Positions 52,309 through 62,848 of a stretch of DNA of 64,000 bases are shown here, in pieces. Position 1 is the stretch's first letter; each line of letters opens with the position of its first letter. The notes beneath the pieces were generated by a model. The model was given only the letters and a program-made list of their open reading frames with translations. It was not told the DNA's origin and ran no database searches. The stretch lies in contig NZ_QUDR01000012.1 in NCBI RefSeq assembly GCF_003477605.1, positions 1 through 64,000 on the forward strand, given 5' to 3'. Source of the DNA: Clostridium sp. AF37-5 (GTDB lineage: Bacteria; Bacillota; Clostridia; Lachnospirales; Lachnospiraceae). Both the position numbers and the translations under genes were made by a program.

Positions 52309-53184
52309 ATGGCAAATGGTTTGAAAAAACAAAAGCAGAAATGGAAAGCACTTGCAAAACATAAGTCCTCTCTGGTTCTTTACCTGATTACAATTTTGGC
52401 AGCAGCGATTACGGTATTTGTGTTAGGATACCTGATTGTTTATATTCTGGCAAATGGTATTCCACATTTGAAACCGTCACTGTTTGCTTTTACTTATACA
52501 TCGGACAATGTTTCGATGATGCCGGCACTGATTAATACGGTGCTTATGACACTGGCAACCTTGATTGTTGCGGTTCCGCTTGGCATTTTCGCCGCCATTT
52601 ATCTGGTGGAATATGCGAAGAAAGGGAACAAATTAGTAAGTGCAATTCGTGTAACGGCAGAAACACTGACCGGAATACCATCGATTGTTTATGGATTGTT
52701 TGGTATGTTGTTCTTCGTCGGTTACTGCAAATGGGGATTTTCCCTTTTGTCAGGAGCTCTCACCTTAGCAATTATGGTGCTTCCGGTTATTATGCGAACG
52801 ACCGAAGAAGCACTTATGGCAGTGCCGGATTCTTACCGAGAAGGAAGCTTTGGGCTTGGTGCCGGAAAACTGCGAACGGTATTTCACGTAGTTTTGCCGA
52901 GCGCCGTTCCGGGGATTTTATCCGGTGTTATTTTGGCTACCGGGAGGATTGTTGGTGAGACCGCAGCATTGATTTATACGGCAGGAACGATTGCAAAAGT
53001 GCCAAGCAGCATTTTTGATTCGGCAAGAACGTTATCGGTTCATATGTATAATTTGTCAAAAGAAGGACTGCATACGGATGAATCGTATGCAACGGCAGTG
53101 GTTCTTTTGGTCCTTGTAATTGCAATCAATATGTTGTCGAATTTTGTCGCTCGAAAAGTTGGGAAAAACAAATATGGCAATTAG
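52309..53184 (+). CDS. pstA: Phosphate ABC transporter permease PstA
   Basis: This 291-residue membrane protein is the second channel subunit. It begins with a basic stretch and then six membrane segments, with [52 protein letters not shown] and the coupling loop [36 protein letters not shown]. It starts on the base after the pstC stop, so translation is coupled. The residues shared with PstC fit the known pseudo-dimer. Confidence 0.95.
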   Translation: MANGLKKQKQKWKALAKHKSSLVLYLITILAAAITVFVLGYLIVYILANGIPHLKPSLFAFTYTSDNVSMMPALINTVLMTLATLIVAVPLGIFAAIYLVEYAKKGNKLVSAIRVTAETLTGIPSIVYGLFGMLFFVGYCKWGFSLLSGALTLAIMVLPVIMRTTEEALMAVPDSYREGSFGLGAGKLRTVFHVVLPSAVPGILSGVILATGRIVGETAALIYTAGTIAKVPSSIFDSARTLSVHMYNLSKEGLHTDESYATAVVLLVLVIAINMLSNFVARKVGKNKYGN

Positions 53185-53198
53185 AATGGAGAATGAAT

Positions 53199-53951
53199 AT
53201 GGAAGATAAATTTTGCATACAAAACATGAATCTCTATTATGGAGATTTTCATGCACTGAAAGATGTCAGTATGAACATTCCGGCGAATGAGATTACCGCT
53301 TTTATCGGACCTTCCGGCTGCGGTAAATCTACATTTTTAAAATCGCTAAACCGGATGAATGATTTGGTAGAAGGGTGTCGGATTTCCGGTTCCCTTCAGT
53401 TAGATGGCGAAGATATTTACGGTGACATTGATGTCAATCATCTTCGCAAGCGGGTTGGAATGGTGTTCCAGAACCCGAACCCATTTCCAATGAGTGTGTA
53501 CGATAATATTGCTTATGGTCCACGAACTCATGGAATTCACTCCAAGGCAAAATTAGATGAAATAGTTGAACGGTCGCTGAAACAGGCAGCAATTTGGGAC
53601 GAACTCAAAGACCGTTTGAAAAAAAGTGCCCTTGGTTTATCCGGCGGACAGCAGCAGCGTTTGTGTATTGCCAGAGCACTTGCAATAGAGCCGGAAGTGA
53701 TTTTGATGGATGAACCAACAAGTGCCTTAGACCCGATTTCCACTTCAAGAATTGAGGATTTGGTACTGGAATTAAAAGATAAATACACAATTGTAATGGT
53801 AACGCATAATATGCAGCAGGCAACGCGTGTATCTGACCGCACGGTATTTTTCCTTCTTGGAGAAGTAGTTGAAATGGACAAAACGGAAAAATTATTTTCC
53901 ATGCCAACGGATAAACGTACAGAAGATTATATTACGGGGAGGTTTGGATGA
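53199..53951 (+). CDS. pstB: Phosphate ABC transporter ATP-binding protein PstB
   Basis: This 250-residue ATPase drives phosphate import. Walker A is GPSGCGKST (37-45), followed by [11 protein letters not shown], which is diagnostic for Pst[25 protein letters not shown] holds the Q-loop, [16 protein letters not shown] is the signature motif, and [16 protein letters not shown] is Walker [25 protein letters not shown] follows with the switch His. GGAG lies seven bases before the ATG used; an ATG six bases earlier is in frame. Its last bases overlap the phoU start. Confidence 0.97.
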   Translation: MEDKFCIQNMNLYYGDFHALKDVSMNIPANEITAFIGPSGCGKSTFLKSLNRMNDLVEGCRISGSLQLDGEDIYGDIDVNHLRKRVGMVFQNPNPFPMSVYDNIAYGPRTHGIHSKAKLDEIVERSLKQAAIWDELKDRLKKSALGLSGGQQQRLCIARALAIEPEVILMDEPTSALDPISTSRIEDLVLELKDKYTIVMVTHNMQQATRVSDRTVFFLLGEVVEMDKTEKLFSMPTDKRTEDYITGRFG

Positions 53952-54598
53952 TGAGAAATCGATTTGACAGACAGCTTACAGAATTAAATCAGGACATGAT
54001 TCAGATGGGGCATATGATTGGCCAGGCAATCGGCATGGCAATCAGCGCACTGAATAACCGTGACAAAGAACAGGCGGAAAAAGTAATTGATTATGATGAT
54101 GAAATTAATGAGGAGGAGCGGATTATCGAAAATCTCTGCTTGAAACTTTTGTTGCAGCAACAGCCTGTGGCAAGGGATCTGCGCGTAATTTCATCGGCAC
54201 TGAAAATGATTACAGACATGGAAAGAATTGGTGATCAGGCAGCAGATATTTCGGAAGTAACCCTGCATTTAATTGATGCTAAGTATAAAAGAGATATGGA
54301 GCATATTCGAAAGATGGCAGCAGAAACGACCTATATGGTTGTGCAGAGCGTGGAAGCATATGTAGAAAAAGACGAGGAAAAAGCAAAAGAAGTCATTGCA
54401 CATGATGACATTATTGATGATTTATTTATTAAGTCAAGAGAGGATGTAATTTCTCTTATTCGCAGTAATCCGGAAGAGGGGGCTTGTGCGACGGATTTAC
54501 TTATGATTGCAAAGTACTTTGAGCGAATCGGAGACCATGCCTGCAACATTGCGGAATGGGTCATTTTTTCAATTACCGGAGAGCACAAGAAAAAATAA
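53948..54598 (+). CDS. phoU: Phosphate signalling protein PhoU
   Basis: PhoU links the Pst transporter to PhoR signalling and limits phosphate uptake. The 216-residue all-helical protein has two three-helix repeats, each with the metal-binding pattern: [19 protein letters not shown] with [26 protein letters not shown], and [12 protein letters not shown] with [23 protein letters not shown]. The ERIGDxxxxI motifs are the hallmark. It overlaps pstB by four bases (ATGA). No phoB/phoR pair follows; a chemoreceptor comes next. Confidence 0.95.
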   Translation: MMRNRFDRQLTELNQDMIQMGHMIGQAIGMAISALNNRDKEQAEKVIDYDDEINEEERIIENLCLKLLLQQQPVARDLRVISSALKMITDMERIGDQAADISEVTLHLIDAKYKRDMEHIRKMAAETTYMVVQSVEAYVEKDEEKAKEVIAHDDIIDDLFIKSREDVISLIRSNPEEGACATDLLMIAKYFERIGDHACNIAEWVIFSITGEHKKK

Positions 54599-54700
54599 AA
54601 ATAAAGTAAAAATATGTAAAGTTATAATTGCATTTTTTCCTTATCAGCAGTAAAATAAATATAACATTGATTTTACTTATGAGATAGGAGGAGCGTGTGT

Positions 54701-56794
54701 ATGAAATCAAAATCATTGCGATTTCGCATATTGTTACTATTGGTAGGAACAACGGCTATAGCTGCTTTAATTTGCGGAATTATAGGATATTATAATTCGA
54801 GAGCAGTTGCCGACAGTGATGCAAAAGAAAAATTGACGACAGTGAGTGAAGGGTATGGGAAAGATATCGATAACCTGCTTTCACAGGTAGAAGTTGCGGT
54901 GAATACTCTTGCAGATGTAACAAAAAATCAGATTCAGGATGTAGACAAGTTCAAAAGCAGCAGCAGCTACGTGGATTCCTGTACGGAGGCGTTAGAGACT
55001 ACAGCTCTTCAGTGTGCGAATAACACGAAGGGCGCGATGACTTATTATATCCGCTATAATCCGGAATTTACAGAAGCAACATCCGGTATTTTTGCTTCGA
55101 AAGAGAGTGAGAATGCAGATTTTAAGTCATTGACACCGACAGATTTCAGCAGTTTTGACAAAGACGATGCAGAACATGTGGGCTGGTATTATATTCCGGT
55201 TAAAAATGGAAAGGCAACTTGGATGGATCCGTATTTAAATTCCAATGTGAATGTATATATGATTTCCTATGTTGTTCCGATTATGATTGACAATGAAGCA
55301 ATTGGAGTTGTTGGCATGGATATCAACTTTAATCAGTTAAAACAACTTGCCGACAAAGCCAAATGTTTTGATTCCGGATATGTTTTCTTGGTTGATTCAT
55401 CGAATAAAGTTTTGTCACATAAGGATATAAAACAGGGAACGGATTTGCAGAAAGTGGATGGCGAACTGGCCTCATTTGTGAAGGCCGGAAAGACGGGCGA
55501 AATAAAAGAGTACACTTATAATGGAAACAGGAAAATGGTAAGTGCTGTTTCATTGAAGAATGGCATGAAATTGGTAATGGCTGTTTTAGATAAAGAAGTG
55601 CAGAGCAATTCCACCCGCTTGATGTATATGATGATTATTGCGATTGTTGCAGCAACTTTATATGCAGCAATTACAGGATTTTTCTTCAGTGGTTCGATGA
55701 TTCGTCCAATTAAGGATTTGACAGGAATTATTGAGAATACGGCGAAACTTAATTTTGTAAAAAGTGAAAAGGGTGAGAAATTAGTCCGTATGAAGGACGA
55801 GACCGGTGCGATGGCACGTGCCGTACAGCAGATGCGAAGTAAACTTCGTGCGATGGTAGCGTTAATTGACCAGGCAGGAATTAAAATGGGTGATAATGTT
55901 ACCGACTTGACTGTGAATATGTCAGAGGTCAATGATATCTGTAATAATAACTCGGCCACGACAGAAGAACTCGCAGCAGCGATGGAAGAAGCAGCCAGTG
56001 CAACGGATACAGTAAATCAGACGATTGCAACCGTAAAAGAAAATGCCGAAAGTATTAAGGCACTTTCGGGAAGAGGTGCCGCACTGTCAACGGAAGTGAT
56101 GGAGCGTGCGAATCAGTTAAAGACAACGACGGAGAATGCCGGAAAACGTACAGATGAAATGTATGCAGAAGTGAAACAGCGTACGGAAGTTGCGATGAAA
56201 CAGGCAGAAGCGGTAGAGAAGATTAATGAACTTACGCATGATATTATGGAAATTTCTTCTCAGACAAATCTCCTTGCCTTAAATGCTTCCATTGAAGCAG
56301 CAAGAGCAGGAGAGGCCGGTAAAGGATTTGCCGTTGTAGCAACCGAAATCGGTGCTTTGGCTACACAGACCCAGAATGCAGTTGGTGATATCGACAGCAT
56401 TATTGGCGAGGTACATAACGCAGTAAGCGGTATGGTAGATTGTTTACAGAATGCGATGGACTTTTTGGAAAATACGGTTCTTGGCGATTACAAAGGATTT
56501 ATGGAAGTCGGCGAGAAGTATTCCGAAGATGCTGCTGCTTTTGAAGATGGCATGACTAAAATTAATCATTCAATTGTTACGTTGGTTGATGCGATTACTG
56601 ATATTTCTCATTCAATCGAAGAGATTAATCTGACGGTAAATGAGTCGGCAACCGGTGTTTCAGACATTGCAGAGAAAACTTCTGAGATGGTTCGGAAGAT
56701 TGAGGCAACCGGAACATTTATGCAGGATAGCGAAGAAAGTGCTAACAATTTAAATCAGATTGTCAGTGAATTTGATTTGGATGGCAAGAAATAA
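54701..56794 (+). CDS. Methyl-accepting chemotaxis protein with Cache and HAMP domains
   Basis: This 697-residue chemoreceptor has a membrane segment at about residues 8-30, a large extracellular dCache-type sensor (about 35-300, with [17 protein letters not shown] and [20 protein letters not shown]), and a second membrane segment at about 305-330. A HAMP region follows ([21 protein letters not shown]). The signalling hairpin tip is [43 protein letters not shown]. The C-terminus ends without a pentapeptide tether. AGGAGG precedes the ATG by nine bases; a GTG at 54695 is too close to that site. It follows phoU by 102 bases on the same strand. The ligand is unknown. Confidence 0.94.
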   Translation: MKSKSLRFRILLLLVGTTAIAALICGIIGYYNSRAVADSDAKEKLTTVSEGYGKDIDNLLSQVEVAVNTLADVTKNQIQDVDKFKSSSSYVDSCTEALETTALQCANNTKGAMTYYIRYNPEFTEATSGIFASKESENADFKSLTPTDFSSFDKDDAEHVGWYYIPVKNGKATWMDPYLNSNVNVYMISYVVPIMIDNEAIGVVGMDINFNQLKQLADKAKCFDSGYVFLVDSSNKVLSHKDIKQGTDLQKVDGELASFVKAGKTGEIKEYTYNGNRKMVSAVSLKNGMKLVMAVLDKEVQSNSTRLMYMMIIAIVAATLYAAITGFFFSGSMIRPIKDLTGIIENTAKLNFVKSEKGEKLVRMKDETGAMARAVQQMRSKLRAMVALIDQAGIKMGDNVTDLTVNMSEVNDICNNNSATTEELAAAMEEAASATDTVNQTIATVKENAESIKALSGRGAALSTEVMERANQLKTTTENAGKRTDEMYAEVKQRTEVAMKQAEAVEKINELTHDIMEISSQTNLLALNASIEAARAGEAGKGFAVVATEIGALATQTQNAVGDIDSIIGEVHNAVSGMVDCLQNAMDFLENTVLGDYKGFMEVGEKYSEDAAAFEDGMTKINHSIVTLVDAITDISHSIEEINLTVNESATGVSDIAEKTSEMVRKIEATGTFMQDSEESANNLNQIVSEFDLDGKK

Positions 56795-56801
56795 CAAACT
56801 C

Positions 56802-56830
56802 TTGACAATTGCAAATAATCGTACTATCAT
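56802..56830 (+). promoter_or_regulatory. Promoter of the ileS T-box transcript
   Basis: TTGACA (56802-56807), a 17-base spacer and TATCAT (56825-56830). Transcription should begin near 56837. Confidence 0.8.
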
Positions 56831-56836
56831 GAAAAT

Positions 56837-57104
56837 GCTCATAGAGAAAAGCGTTGACGGAGACAGTACCCTGTGTGGAAGTGTTTCAGTGAGCCGGCGA
56901 TAGTGAGAATCCGGCACCAGTAAGCATAGGCGAATATCACTCCTTAGCTGCAAAGTCGAACGGTATTTATCCAGTAGACTACGCCGGTATCTCCCGTTAT
57001 AGAGATATATGTTCGGTTTGTGAAACACTCACAGTCCTGACGTAGAAGACAGGTGGTATAATGAAAGTTTAGGCTCTCATCCTAGTTGGATGGGAGCTTT
57101 TTTA
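56837..57104 (+). ncRNA. T-box leader of ileS (isoleucine specifier)
   Basis: The leader shows the T-box order. A stem I region ends with the specifier loop, where ATC (56936-56938) is followed by the conserved A in GAATATCACTCC. The AGTGAGCCGG / GTGAGAATCCGGC element precedes it. Near the end GGTGGTATAATG contains TGGT (57054-57057), which can pair with the ACCA end of uncharged tRNA-Ile. It is followed by a terminator. Low isoleucine charging should favour the antiterminator and turn on ileS. The T-box core departs from the usual GGTGGNACCGCG. Confidence 0.85.
57073..57104 (+). terminator. Regulated terminator of the ileS T-box
   Basis: GCTCTCATCC pairs with GGATGGGAGC (one G-T pair) around a five-base loop, followed by TTTTTT. 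It lies 22 bases before the ileS start codon. Confidence 0.88.
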
Positions 57105-57125
57105 TTTTTTTTAATGGAGGTAACT

Positions 57126-60100
57126 ATGTATAACAAAGTATCAACAGGCATGAATTTTGTCGAGAGAGAAAAAGAAGTAGAAAAATTTTGGAAAGACAAA
57201 GATATTTTTCGCAAAAGTATTAAACTGCGTGAGGGGGCACCAACGTATATGTTTTACGATGGACCGCCAACGGCGAATGGAAAACCGCATATTGGTCATG
57301 TATTGACCCGTGTTATTAAAGATATGATTCCGCGTTACCGTACAATGAAAGGCTATCGTGTGCCGCGTAAAGCCGGATGGGACACGCATGGTCTGCCGGT
57401 TGAGCTGGAAGTAGAAAAACTGTTAGGTCTGGATGGAAAAGAGCAGATTGAAGAATATGGTATGGAACCATTTATTAATCAGTGTAAAGAATCTGTCTGG
57501 AAATACAAAGGTATGTGGGAAGACTTTTCCGATACCGTAGGTTTCTGGGCTGACATGGATGACCCATATGTCACATATGATGACAATTATATTGAGTCTG
57601 AGTGGTGGGCATTGAAGGAAATCTGGAATAAAGACCTTTTGTATAAAGGATTTAAAATCGTGCCTTACTGCCCTCGCTGTGGTACACCGTTGTCCGCACA
57701 GGAGGTTGCGCAGGGATACAAAACCGTAAAAGAGCGTTCTGCTATTGTCCGCTTTAAGGTGACAGGTGAGGATGCCTATTTCCTTGCATGGACGACAACA
57801 CCTTGGACCCTGCCAAGTAACGTGGCTCTTTGTGTAAACCCGAATGATACTTACTGTAAAGTAAAAGCAGCAGATGGCTATACTTATTATATGGCGCAGG
57901 ATCTTTTGGATACGGTACTTGGTAAACTGGCAAAAGATGATGAGCCGGCTTATGAAGTGTTAGAGAGTTTCCCGGGAACCGCATTAGAGCATAAAGAATA
58001 TGAGCCATTGTTTGCCTGCGCGAAAGAGTGTGCTGATAAGCAGAACAAAAAAGGATTTTTCGTAACCTGTGATACTTACGTTACGATGACCGATGGTACC
58101 GGTATTGTTCATATCGCACCGGCATTTGGTGAAGATGATGCCAATGTGGGAAGAAACTATGACCTTCCTTTTGTGCAGTTTGTAAATGAAAAAGGCGAGT
58201 TGACAGAAGAGACTCCATTTGCAGGTATTTTCGTAAAGAAAGCGGACCCTGAGGTATTAAAAGACTTAGATGCCAGAGGACAGTTGTTTGATGCACCGAA
58301 GTTTGAGCATGAATATCCACACTGCTGGCGCTGTGATACACCGTTGATTTACTATGCAAGAGAATCCTGGTATATCCGTGAAACAGCAGTAAAAGACGAT
58401 TTGATTAAAAATAATAACACTGTAAACTGGATTCCGGAGTCAATTGGAAAAGGACGTTTTGGAAACTGGTTAGAGAATATTCAGGACTGGGCAATTTCCC
58501 GTAACCGTTATTGGGGAACTCCATTAAACATCTGGGAGTGTGAAGGATGTGGACATCAGGAATGTATCGGCGGAAGAAAAGAACTGGCAGAGCGTGCCGG
58601 AGATCCAAAAGCCGCTGAGGTAGAACTCCACCGTCCATACATTGATGAAGTAACCTTTACCTGTCCGGATTGTGGAAAAGTTATGCACCGTGTACCGGAA
58701 GTAATCGACTGTTGGTTTGACTCCGGTGCGATGCCATTTGCACAGTATCACTATCCATTTGAAAATAAAGACGTGTTTGAGAAACAGTTTCCGGCCCAGT
58801 TTATCTCCGAGGCGGTTGACCAGACACGTGGATGGTTCCATTCGCTGATGGCAGAATCTACTTTACTTTTCAACAAAGCACCATATGAAAATGTAATCGT
58901 TCTTGGACATGTGCAGGATGAAAATGGACAGAAGATGAGTAAGAGTAAGGGAAATGCCGTAGATCCGTTTGATGCTCTGGAAAATTATGGAGCAGACGCA
59001 ATCCGCTGGTATTTCTATGTAAACAGTGCACCATGGCTGCCGAACCGTTTCCATGGAAAAGCGGTTACCGAGGGACAGCGTAAATTCATGGGTACACTGT
59101 GGAACACATATGCCTTTTATGTGTTGTATGCGGAGATTGACCAGTTTAATCCAACCGAGCATACATTAGAATATGAGAAACTTTCGATTATGGACCGCTG
59201 GCTTTTGTCCCGTCTGTATTCGACGGTTAAAGAAGTTGATGAGGACCTTGACAACTACAAAATTCCGGAGACCGCAAAAGCATTGCAGAGTTTTGTGGAA
59301 GATATGAGTAACTGGTATGTGCGCCGCTGTCGTGATCGTTTCTGGGCAAAAGGCATGGAGCAGGATAAAATGAATGCCTACATGACTTTGTATACGGCAC
59401 TTGTAACAATCAGTAAGGCAGCAGCTCCGATGATTCCATTTATGACCGAGAGCATTTATCAGAATCTTGTGTGCAATCTGGATTCAAAAGCACCGGAAAG
59501 TATTCATTTGTGTGATTTTCCGAAAGTTAAGGAAGAATGGATTGACAAAGAACTTGAGACACAGATGAAACAGCTTTTGGACATTGTTGTTCTTGGCCGT
59601 GCATGCCGTAATACAGCAAATATCAAAAACCGTCAGCCAATTGGAAAAATGTATGTAAAGGCAGAAGGCGAATTGTCCGATTTCTATAAAGAAATCATTG
59701 CAGATGAGCTGAATGTAAAAGAAGTTGTATTTACCAATGATACAAAAGAATTTACGACATATCAGTTTAAGCCGCAGCTTCGTACTCTCGGACGCCGTTT
59801 CGGAAGCCGTTTGAACGAATTGAAAGAAGTGCTTGCCGGATTAGATGGCAATGCTACGATGGATGCGTTGAATGCTTCCGGTGAAGTGACTGTTACGGTT
59901 GGCGGCGTAGATGAAGTGCTGGCAACAGAGGATTTGCTGGTAGAAACGGCACAGATGGATGGCTATGTGAGCGAGGAAGATCACGGTATTACCGTTGTAT
60001 TGGATACAAACCTGACACCGGAGTTAATCGAGGAAGGATTTGTGCGTGAGGTTATCAGTAAAATTCAGACCATGCGTAAAGATGCAGGTTTTGAAGTGGT

Positions 60101-60287
60101 TGACCATATCCGTGTTTACGAGCAGGGAAATGATAAGATTAAAGAAATCATCAAAGCAAATGAATCTCAGATTAAAGCCGATGTTTTGGCAGATGAGGTT
60201 ATTTTGGATAAAGTAGAAGGTTACACCGCAGATTGGAAAATTAACGGTGAGGCTGTTACACTGGGTGTTACAAAAGTGGAAGCGTAA
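57126..60287 (+). CDS. ileS: Isoleucyl-tRNA synthetase, IleS2 type
   Basis: IleRS charges tRNA-Ile. The 1053-residue class Ia enzyme has the HIGH motif H55-IGH58 in PPTANGKPHIGHV and KMSKS at 603-607. Between them is the CP1 editing domain, with TTTPWTLPSNVALCVNP and the FGEDDANVGRNYDLPF region. The length and these segments match the IleS2 subtype (eukaryote-like) rather than the shorter IleS1. IleS2 enzymes are typically tolerant of mupirocin; that property is inferred from subtype. GGAGG precedes the chosen ATG; ATG at 57150 and an upstream reading are alternatives. The gene is controlled by the T-box leader. Confidence 0.97.
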   Translation: MYNKVSTGMNFVEREKEVEKFWKDKDIFRKSIKLREGAPTYMFYDGPPTANGKPHIGHVLTRVIKDMIPRYRTMKGYRVPRKAGWDTHGLPVELEVEKLLGLDGKEQIEEYGMEPFINQCKESVWKYKGMWEDFSDTVGFWADMDDPYVTYDDNYIESEWWALKEIWNKDLLYKGFKIVPYCPRCGTPLSAQEVAQGYKTVKERSAIVRFKVTGEDAYFLAWTTTPWTLPSNVALCVNPNDTYCKVKAADGYTYYMAQDLLDTVLGKLAKDDEPAYEVLESFPGTALEHKEYEPLFACAKECADKQNKKGFFVTCDTYVTMTDGTGIVHIAPAFGEDDANVGRNYDLPFVQFVNEKGELTEETPFAGIFVKKADPEVLKDLDARGQLFDAPKFEHEYPHCWRCDTPLIYYARESWYIRETAVKDDLIKNNNTVNWIPESIGKGRFGNWLENIQDWAISRNRYWGTPLNIWECEGCGHQECIGGRKELAERAGDPKAAEVELHRPYIDEVTFTCPDCGKVMHRVPEVIDCWFDSGAMPFAQYHYPFENKDVFEKQFPAQFISEAVDQTRGWFHSLMAESTLLFNKAPYENVIVLGHVQDENGQKMSKSKGNAVDPFDALENYGADAIRWYFYVNSAPWLPNRFHGKAVTEGQRKFMGTLWNTYAFYVLYAEIDQFNPTEHTLEYEKLSIMDRWLLSRLYSTVKEVDEDLDNYKIPETAKALQSFVEDMSNWYVRRCRDRFWAKGMEQDKMNAYMTLYTALVTISKAAAPMIPFMTESIYQNLVCNLDSKAPESIHLCDFPKVKEEWIDKELETQMKQLLDIVVLGRACRNTANIKNRQPIGKMYVKAEGELSDFYKEIIADELNVKEVVFTNDTKEFTTYQFKPQLRTLGRRFGSRLNELKEVLAGLDGNATMDALNASGEVTVTVGGVDEVLATEDLLVETAQMDGYVSEEDHGITVVLDTNLTPELIEEGFVREVISKIQTMRKDAGFEVVDHIRVYEQGNDKIKEIIKANESQIKADVLADEVILDKVEGYTADWKINGEAVTLGVTKVEA

Positions 60288-60319
60288 CGAAGAGTTTGTT
60301 ACAGAAAGAGAGGTAATTT

Positions 60320-62782
60320 ATGGCATTTGTAACGGAAAAGGAAAAGAAAAAGGAATTGAAGAATAACATTTCGAACTACATGAAATTGTTGTTCCGCCGT
60401 TCGGTTGAAGAGGCAACTCCACAGCAGTTGTTTCAGGCAGTTTCTTATGCAGTCAAAGATATCGTAGTTGATGACTGGATGGCAACGCACAAAGCCTATG
60501 AGAAAAAGGATGTGAAGACAGTTTACTATTTGTCCATGGAGTTTTTGATGGGTCGTGCACTTGGTAACATGATTATCAACCTCAAAGAGGACAAAGTTGT
60601 ACGCGAGGTACTTGACGAGATGGGTGTAAACTTAGACTTGCTTGAGGATGAAGAGCCGGATGCAGCTCTTGGTAATGGTGGTCTTGGACGTTTGGCAGCC
60701 TGCTTTTTGGATTCCTTATCTACACTTGGGTATCCGGCTTATGGCTGTGGTATCCGCTACAAATATGGTATGTTCAAGCAGAAAATCGAAAATGGTTTCC
60801 AGATTGAAGCACCGGATGACTGGTTAAAAGATGGTAATCCATTTGAGATGAAGCGTCCGGAATATGCCGTTGAAGTACGTTTTGGCGGTTATGTAGCGGT
60901 AAGAAAAGACGAAAAGACCGGAAGGGATCGTTTTGTACAGGAAAATTATCAGTCCGTAATGGCAGTGCCTTATGATTTGCCGGTTGTCGGTTACGGAAAC
61001 CACATTGTAAACACACTTCGTATCTGGGATGCTGAGGCAATTGATACGTTCAATCTGGATTCTTTTGATAAAGGTGATTATCAGAAGGCAGTTGAGCAGC
61101 AGAACCTTGCCCGTACTATTTGTGAAGTGCTGTATCCAAATGACAACCATATGGCAGGAAAAGAGCTTCGCTTGAAACAGCAGTATTTCTTTGTATCGGC
61201 AAGCGTGCAGCGTGCGATTATGAAGTATATGGAAAACCACAATGATATTCATGGTCTTCCGGAAAAAGTATGTTTCCAGTTAAATGATACCCATCCAACG
61301 GTAACAGTACCTGAATTGATGCGTATTTTGTTAGATGAATATGGTCTTGAGTGGGATGATGCGTGGGATATCACAACCCGTACCTGTGCTTATACAAACC
61401 ATACAATTATGGCGGAAGCATTGGAGAAATGGCCGCTTGAGTTATTCTCCCGTCTGCTTCCTAGAATTTATCAGATTACCGAGGAAATTAACCGTCGTTT
61501 CCAGAATGAGATTCAGGCAAAGTATCCGGATAATCAGGATAAAGTAAAAAGTATGGCAATTATTTATGATGGTCAGGTCAAGATGGCACATCTTGCTATC
61601 GCTGCCGGATTTTCGGTAAATGGTGTGGCAAGGCTTCATACGGAAATTTTGAAACATCAGGAATTAAAAGATTTCTATGAAATGATGCCGGAGAAATTTA
61701 ATAACAAGACAAATGGTATTACACAGCGTCGTTTCCTGCTTCATGGAAATCCGAAACTTGCTGCATGGGTAACAGACAAAATCGGTGATGAGTGGATTAC
61801 AGACTTGTCTAAAATTGATAAACTTTCTGTTTTTGTGGATGATAAAAAAGCGCAGCAGGAATTTATGAATATCAAGTTCCAGAATAAAGTTCGTCTTGCG
61901 AAGTATATTAAGGAGCACAATGGTGTTGAAGTAGACCCTCATTCGATTTTCGATGTACAGGTAAAACGTCTGCATGAGTACAAACGCCAGCTGCTTAACA
62001 TTTTGCATGTTATGTATTTGTATAATCAGTTGAAGAAAAATCCGGGTATGGATATGTATCCTCGTACTTTCATTTTTGGTGCGAAAGCTTCTGCCGGATA
62101 CCGCCGTGCAAAGGCAATTATCAAACTGATTAACAGTGTTGCTGACGTAGTAAACAATGACGCTTCAATTGAAGGAAAAATCAAAGTTGTATTTATTGAA
62201 AACTACCGTGTGTCCAATGCAGAAATCATTTTTGCTGCTGCTGATGTATCAGAGCAGATTTCAACTGCAAGTAAAGAGGCATCCGGTACCGGTAATATGA
62301 AATTTATGCTAAATGGTGCACCTACCCTCGGAACAATGGATGGTGCCAATGTTGAAATCGTAGAAGAAGTAGGCGAGGAAAATGCTTTCATCTTCGGCCT
62401 TTCCTCACAGGAAGTAATTGATTTCGAGCATAATAACCAGTATGATCCGAAAGAAATTTACAACATGGATTCGGATATCCGTGCCGTGCTTACCCAGTTG
62501 ATTGATGGAACATATTCCCCTGAAAATCTTGATTTGTTCCGTGAGATTTACAATTCTCTGCTTGAGACAAACGGCTATGAGCGTGCGGACCAGTACTTTA
62601 TTTTGAAAGACTTCCGTTCTTATGAGGCGGCACAAAAGAAAGTAGAAGAAGCATACCGCGATGAGGAGCGATGGGCGAAGATGGCAATGCTCCAGACTGC
62701 TAAATGCGGTAAATTCTCTTCCGACCGCACCATCGAAGAATATGCGAAAGAGATTTGGCATTTGGAGAAAGTTACTTTGTAA
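60320..62782 (+). CDS. glgP: Glycogen/maltodextrin phosphorylase
   Basis: This 820-residue PLP enzyme releases glucose-1-phosphate from alpha-1,4-glucans. It shows YYLSMEFLMGRALGNMIINL near the N-terminus, EPDAALGNGGLGRLAACFLDSL, and the phosphorylase signature EASGTGNMKFMLNGAPTLGTMDG, where K661 is expected to hold PLP. Length matches bacterial family GT35 enzymes. Substrate chain preference (glycogen or maltodextrin) cannot be set from sequence. It follows ileS by 32 bases with AGAGAGG before the ATG, so some co-transcription is possible, though no functional link is evident. Confidence 0.96.
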   Translation: MAFVTEKEKKKELKNNISNYMKLLFRRSVEEATPQQLFQAVSYAVKDIVVDDWMATHKAYEKKDVKTVYYLSMEFLMGRALGNMIINLKEDKVVREVLDEMGVNLDLLEDEEPDAALGNGGLGRLAACFLDSLSTLGYPAYGCGIRYKYGMFKQKIENGFQIEAPDDWLKDGNPFEMKRPEYAVEVRFGGYVAVRKDEKTGRDRFVQENYQSVMAVPYDLPVVGYGNHIVNTLRIWDAEAIDTFNLDSFDKGDYQKAVEQQNLARTICEVLYPNDNHMAGKELRLKQQYFFVSASVQRAIMKYMENHNDIHGLPEKVCFQLNDTHPTVTVPELMRILLDEYGLEWDDAWDITTRTCAYTNHTIMAEALEKWPLELFSRLLPRIYQITEEINRRFQNEIQAKYPDNQDKVKSMAIIYDGQVKMAHLAIAAGFSVNGVARLHTEILKHQELKDFYEMMPEKFNNKTNGITQRRFLLHGNPKLAAWVTDKIGDEWITDLSKIDKLSVFVDDKKAQQEFMNIKFQNKVRLAKYIKEHNGVEVDPHSIFDVQVKRLHEYKRQLLNILHVMYLYNQLKKNPGMDMYPRTFIFGAKASAGYRRAKAIIKLINSVADVVNNDASIEGKIKVVFIENYRVSNAEIIFAAADVSEQISTASKEASGTGNMKFMLNGAPTLGTMDGANVEIVEEVGEENAFIFGLSSQEVIDFEHNNQYDPKEIYNMDSDIRAVLTQLIDGTYSPENLDLFREIYNSLLETNGYERADQYFILKDFRSYEAAQKKVEEAYRDEERWAKMAMLQTAKCGKFSSDRTIEEYAKEIWHLEKVTL

Positions 62783-62848
62783 TAAAATTGAATAAATTAT
62801 TTTAAAATCGAACATACTATCATCAAACAATTTTTGTGAGGTGATAGT

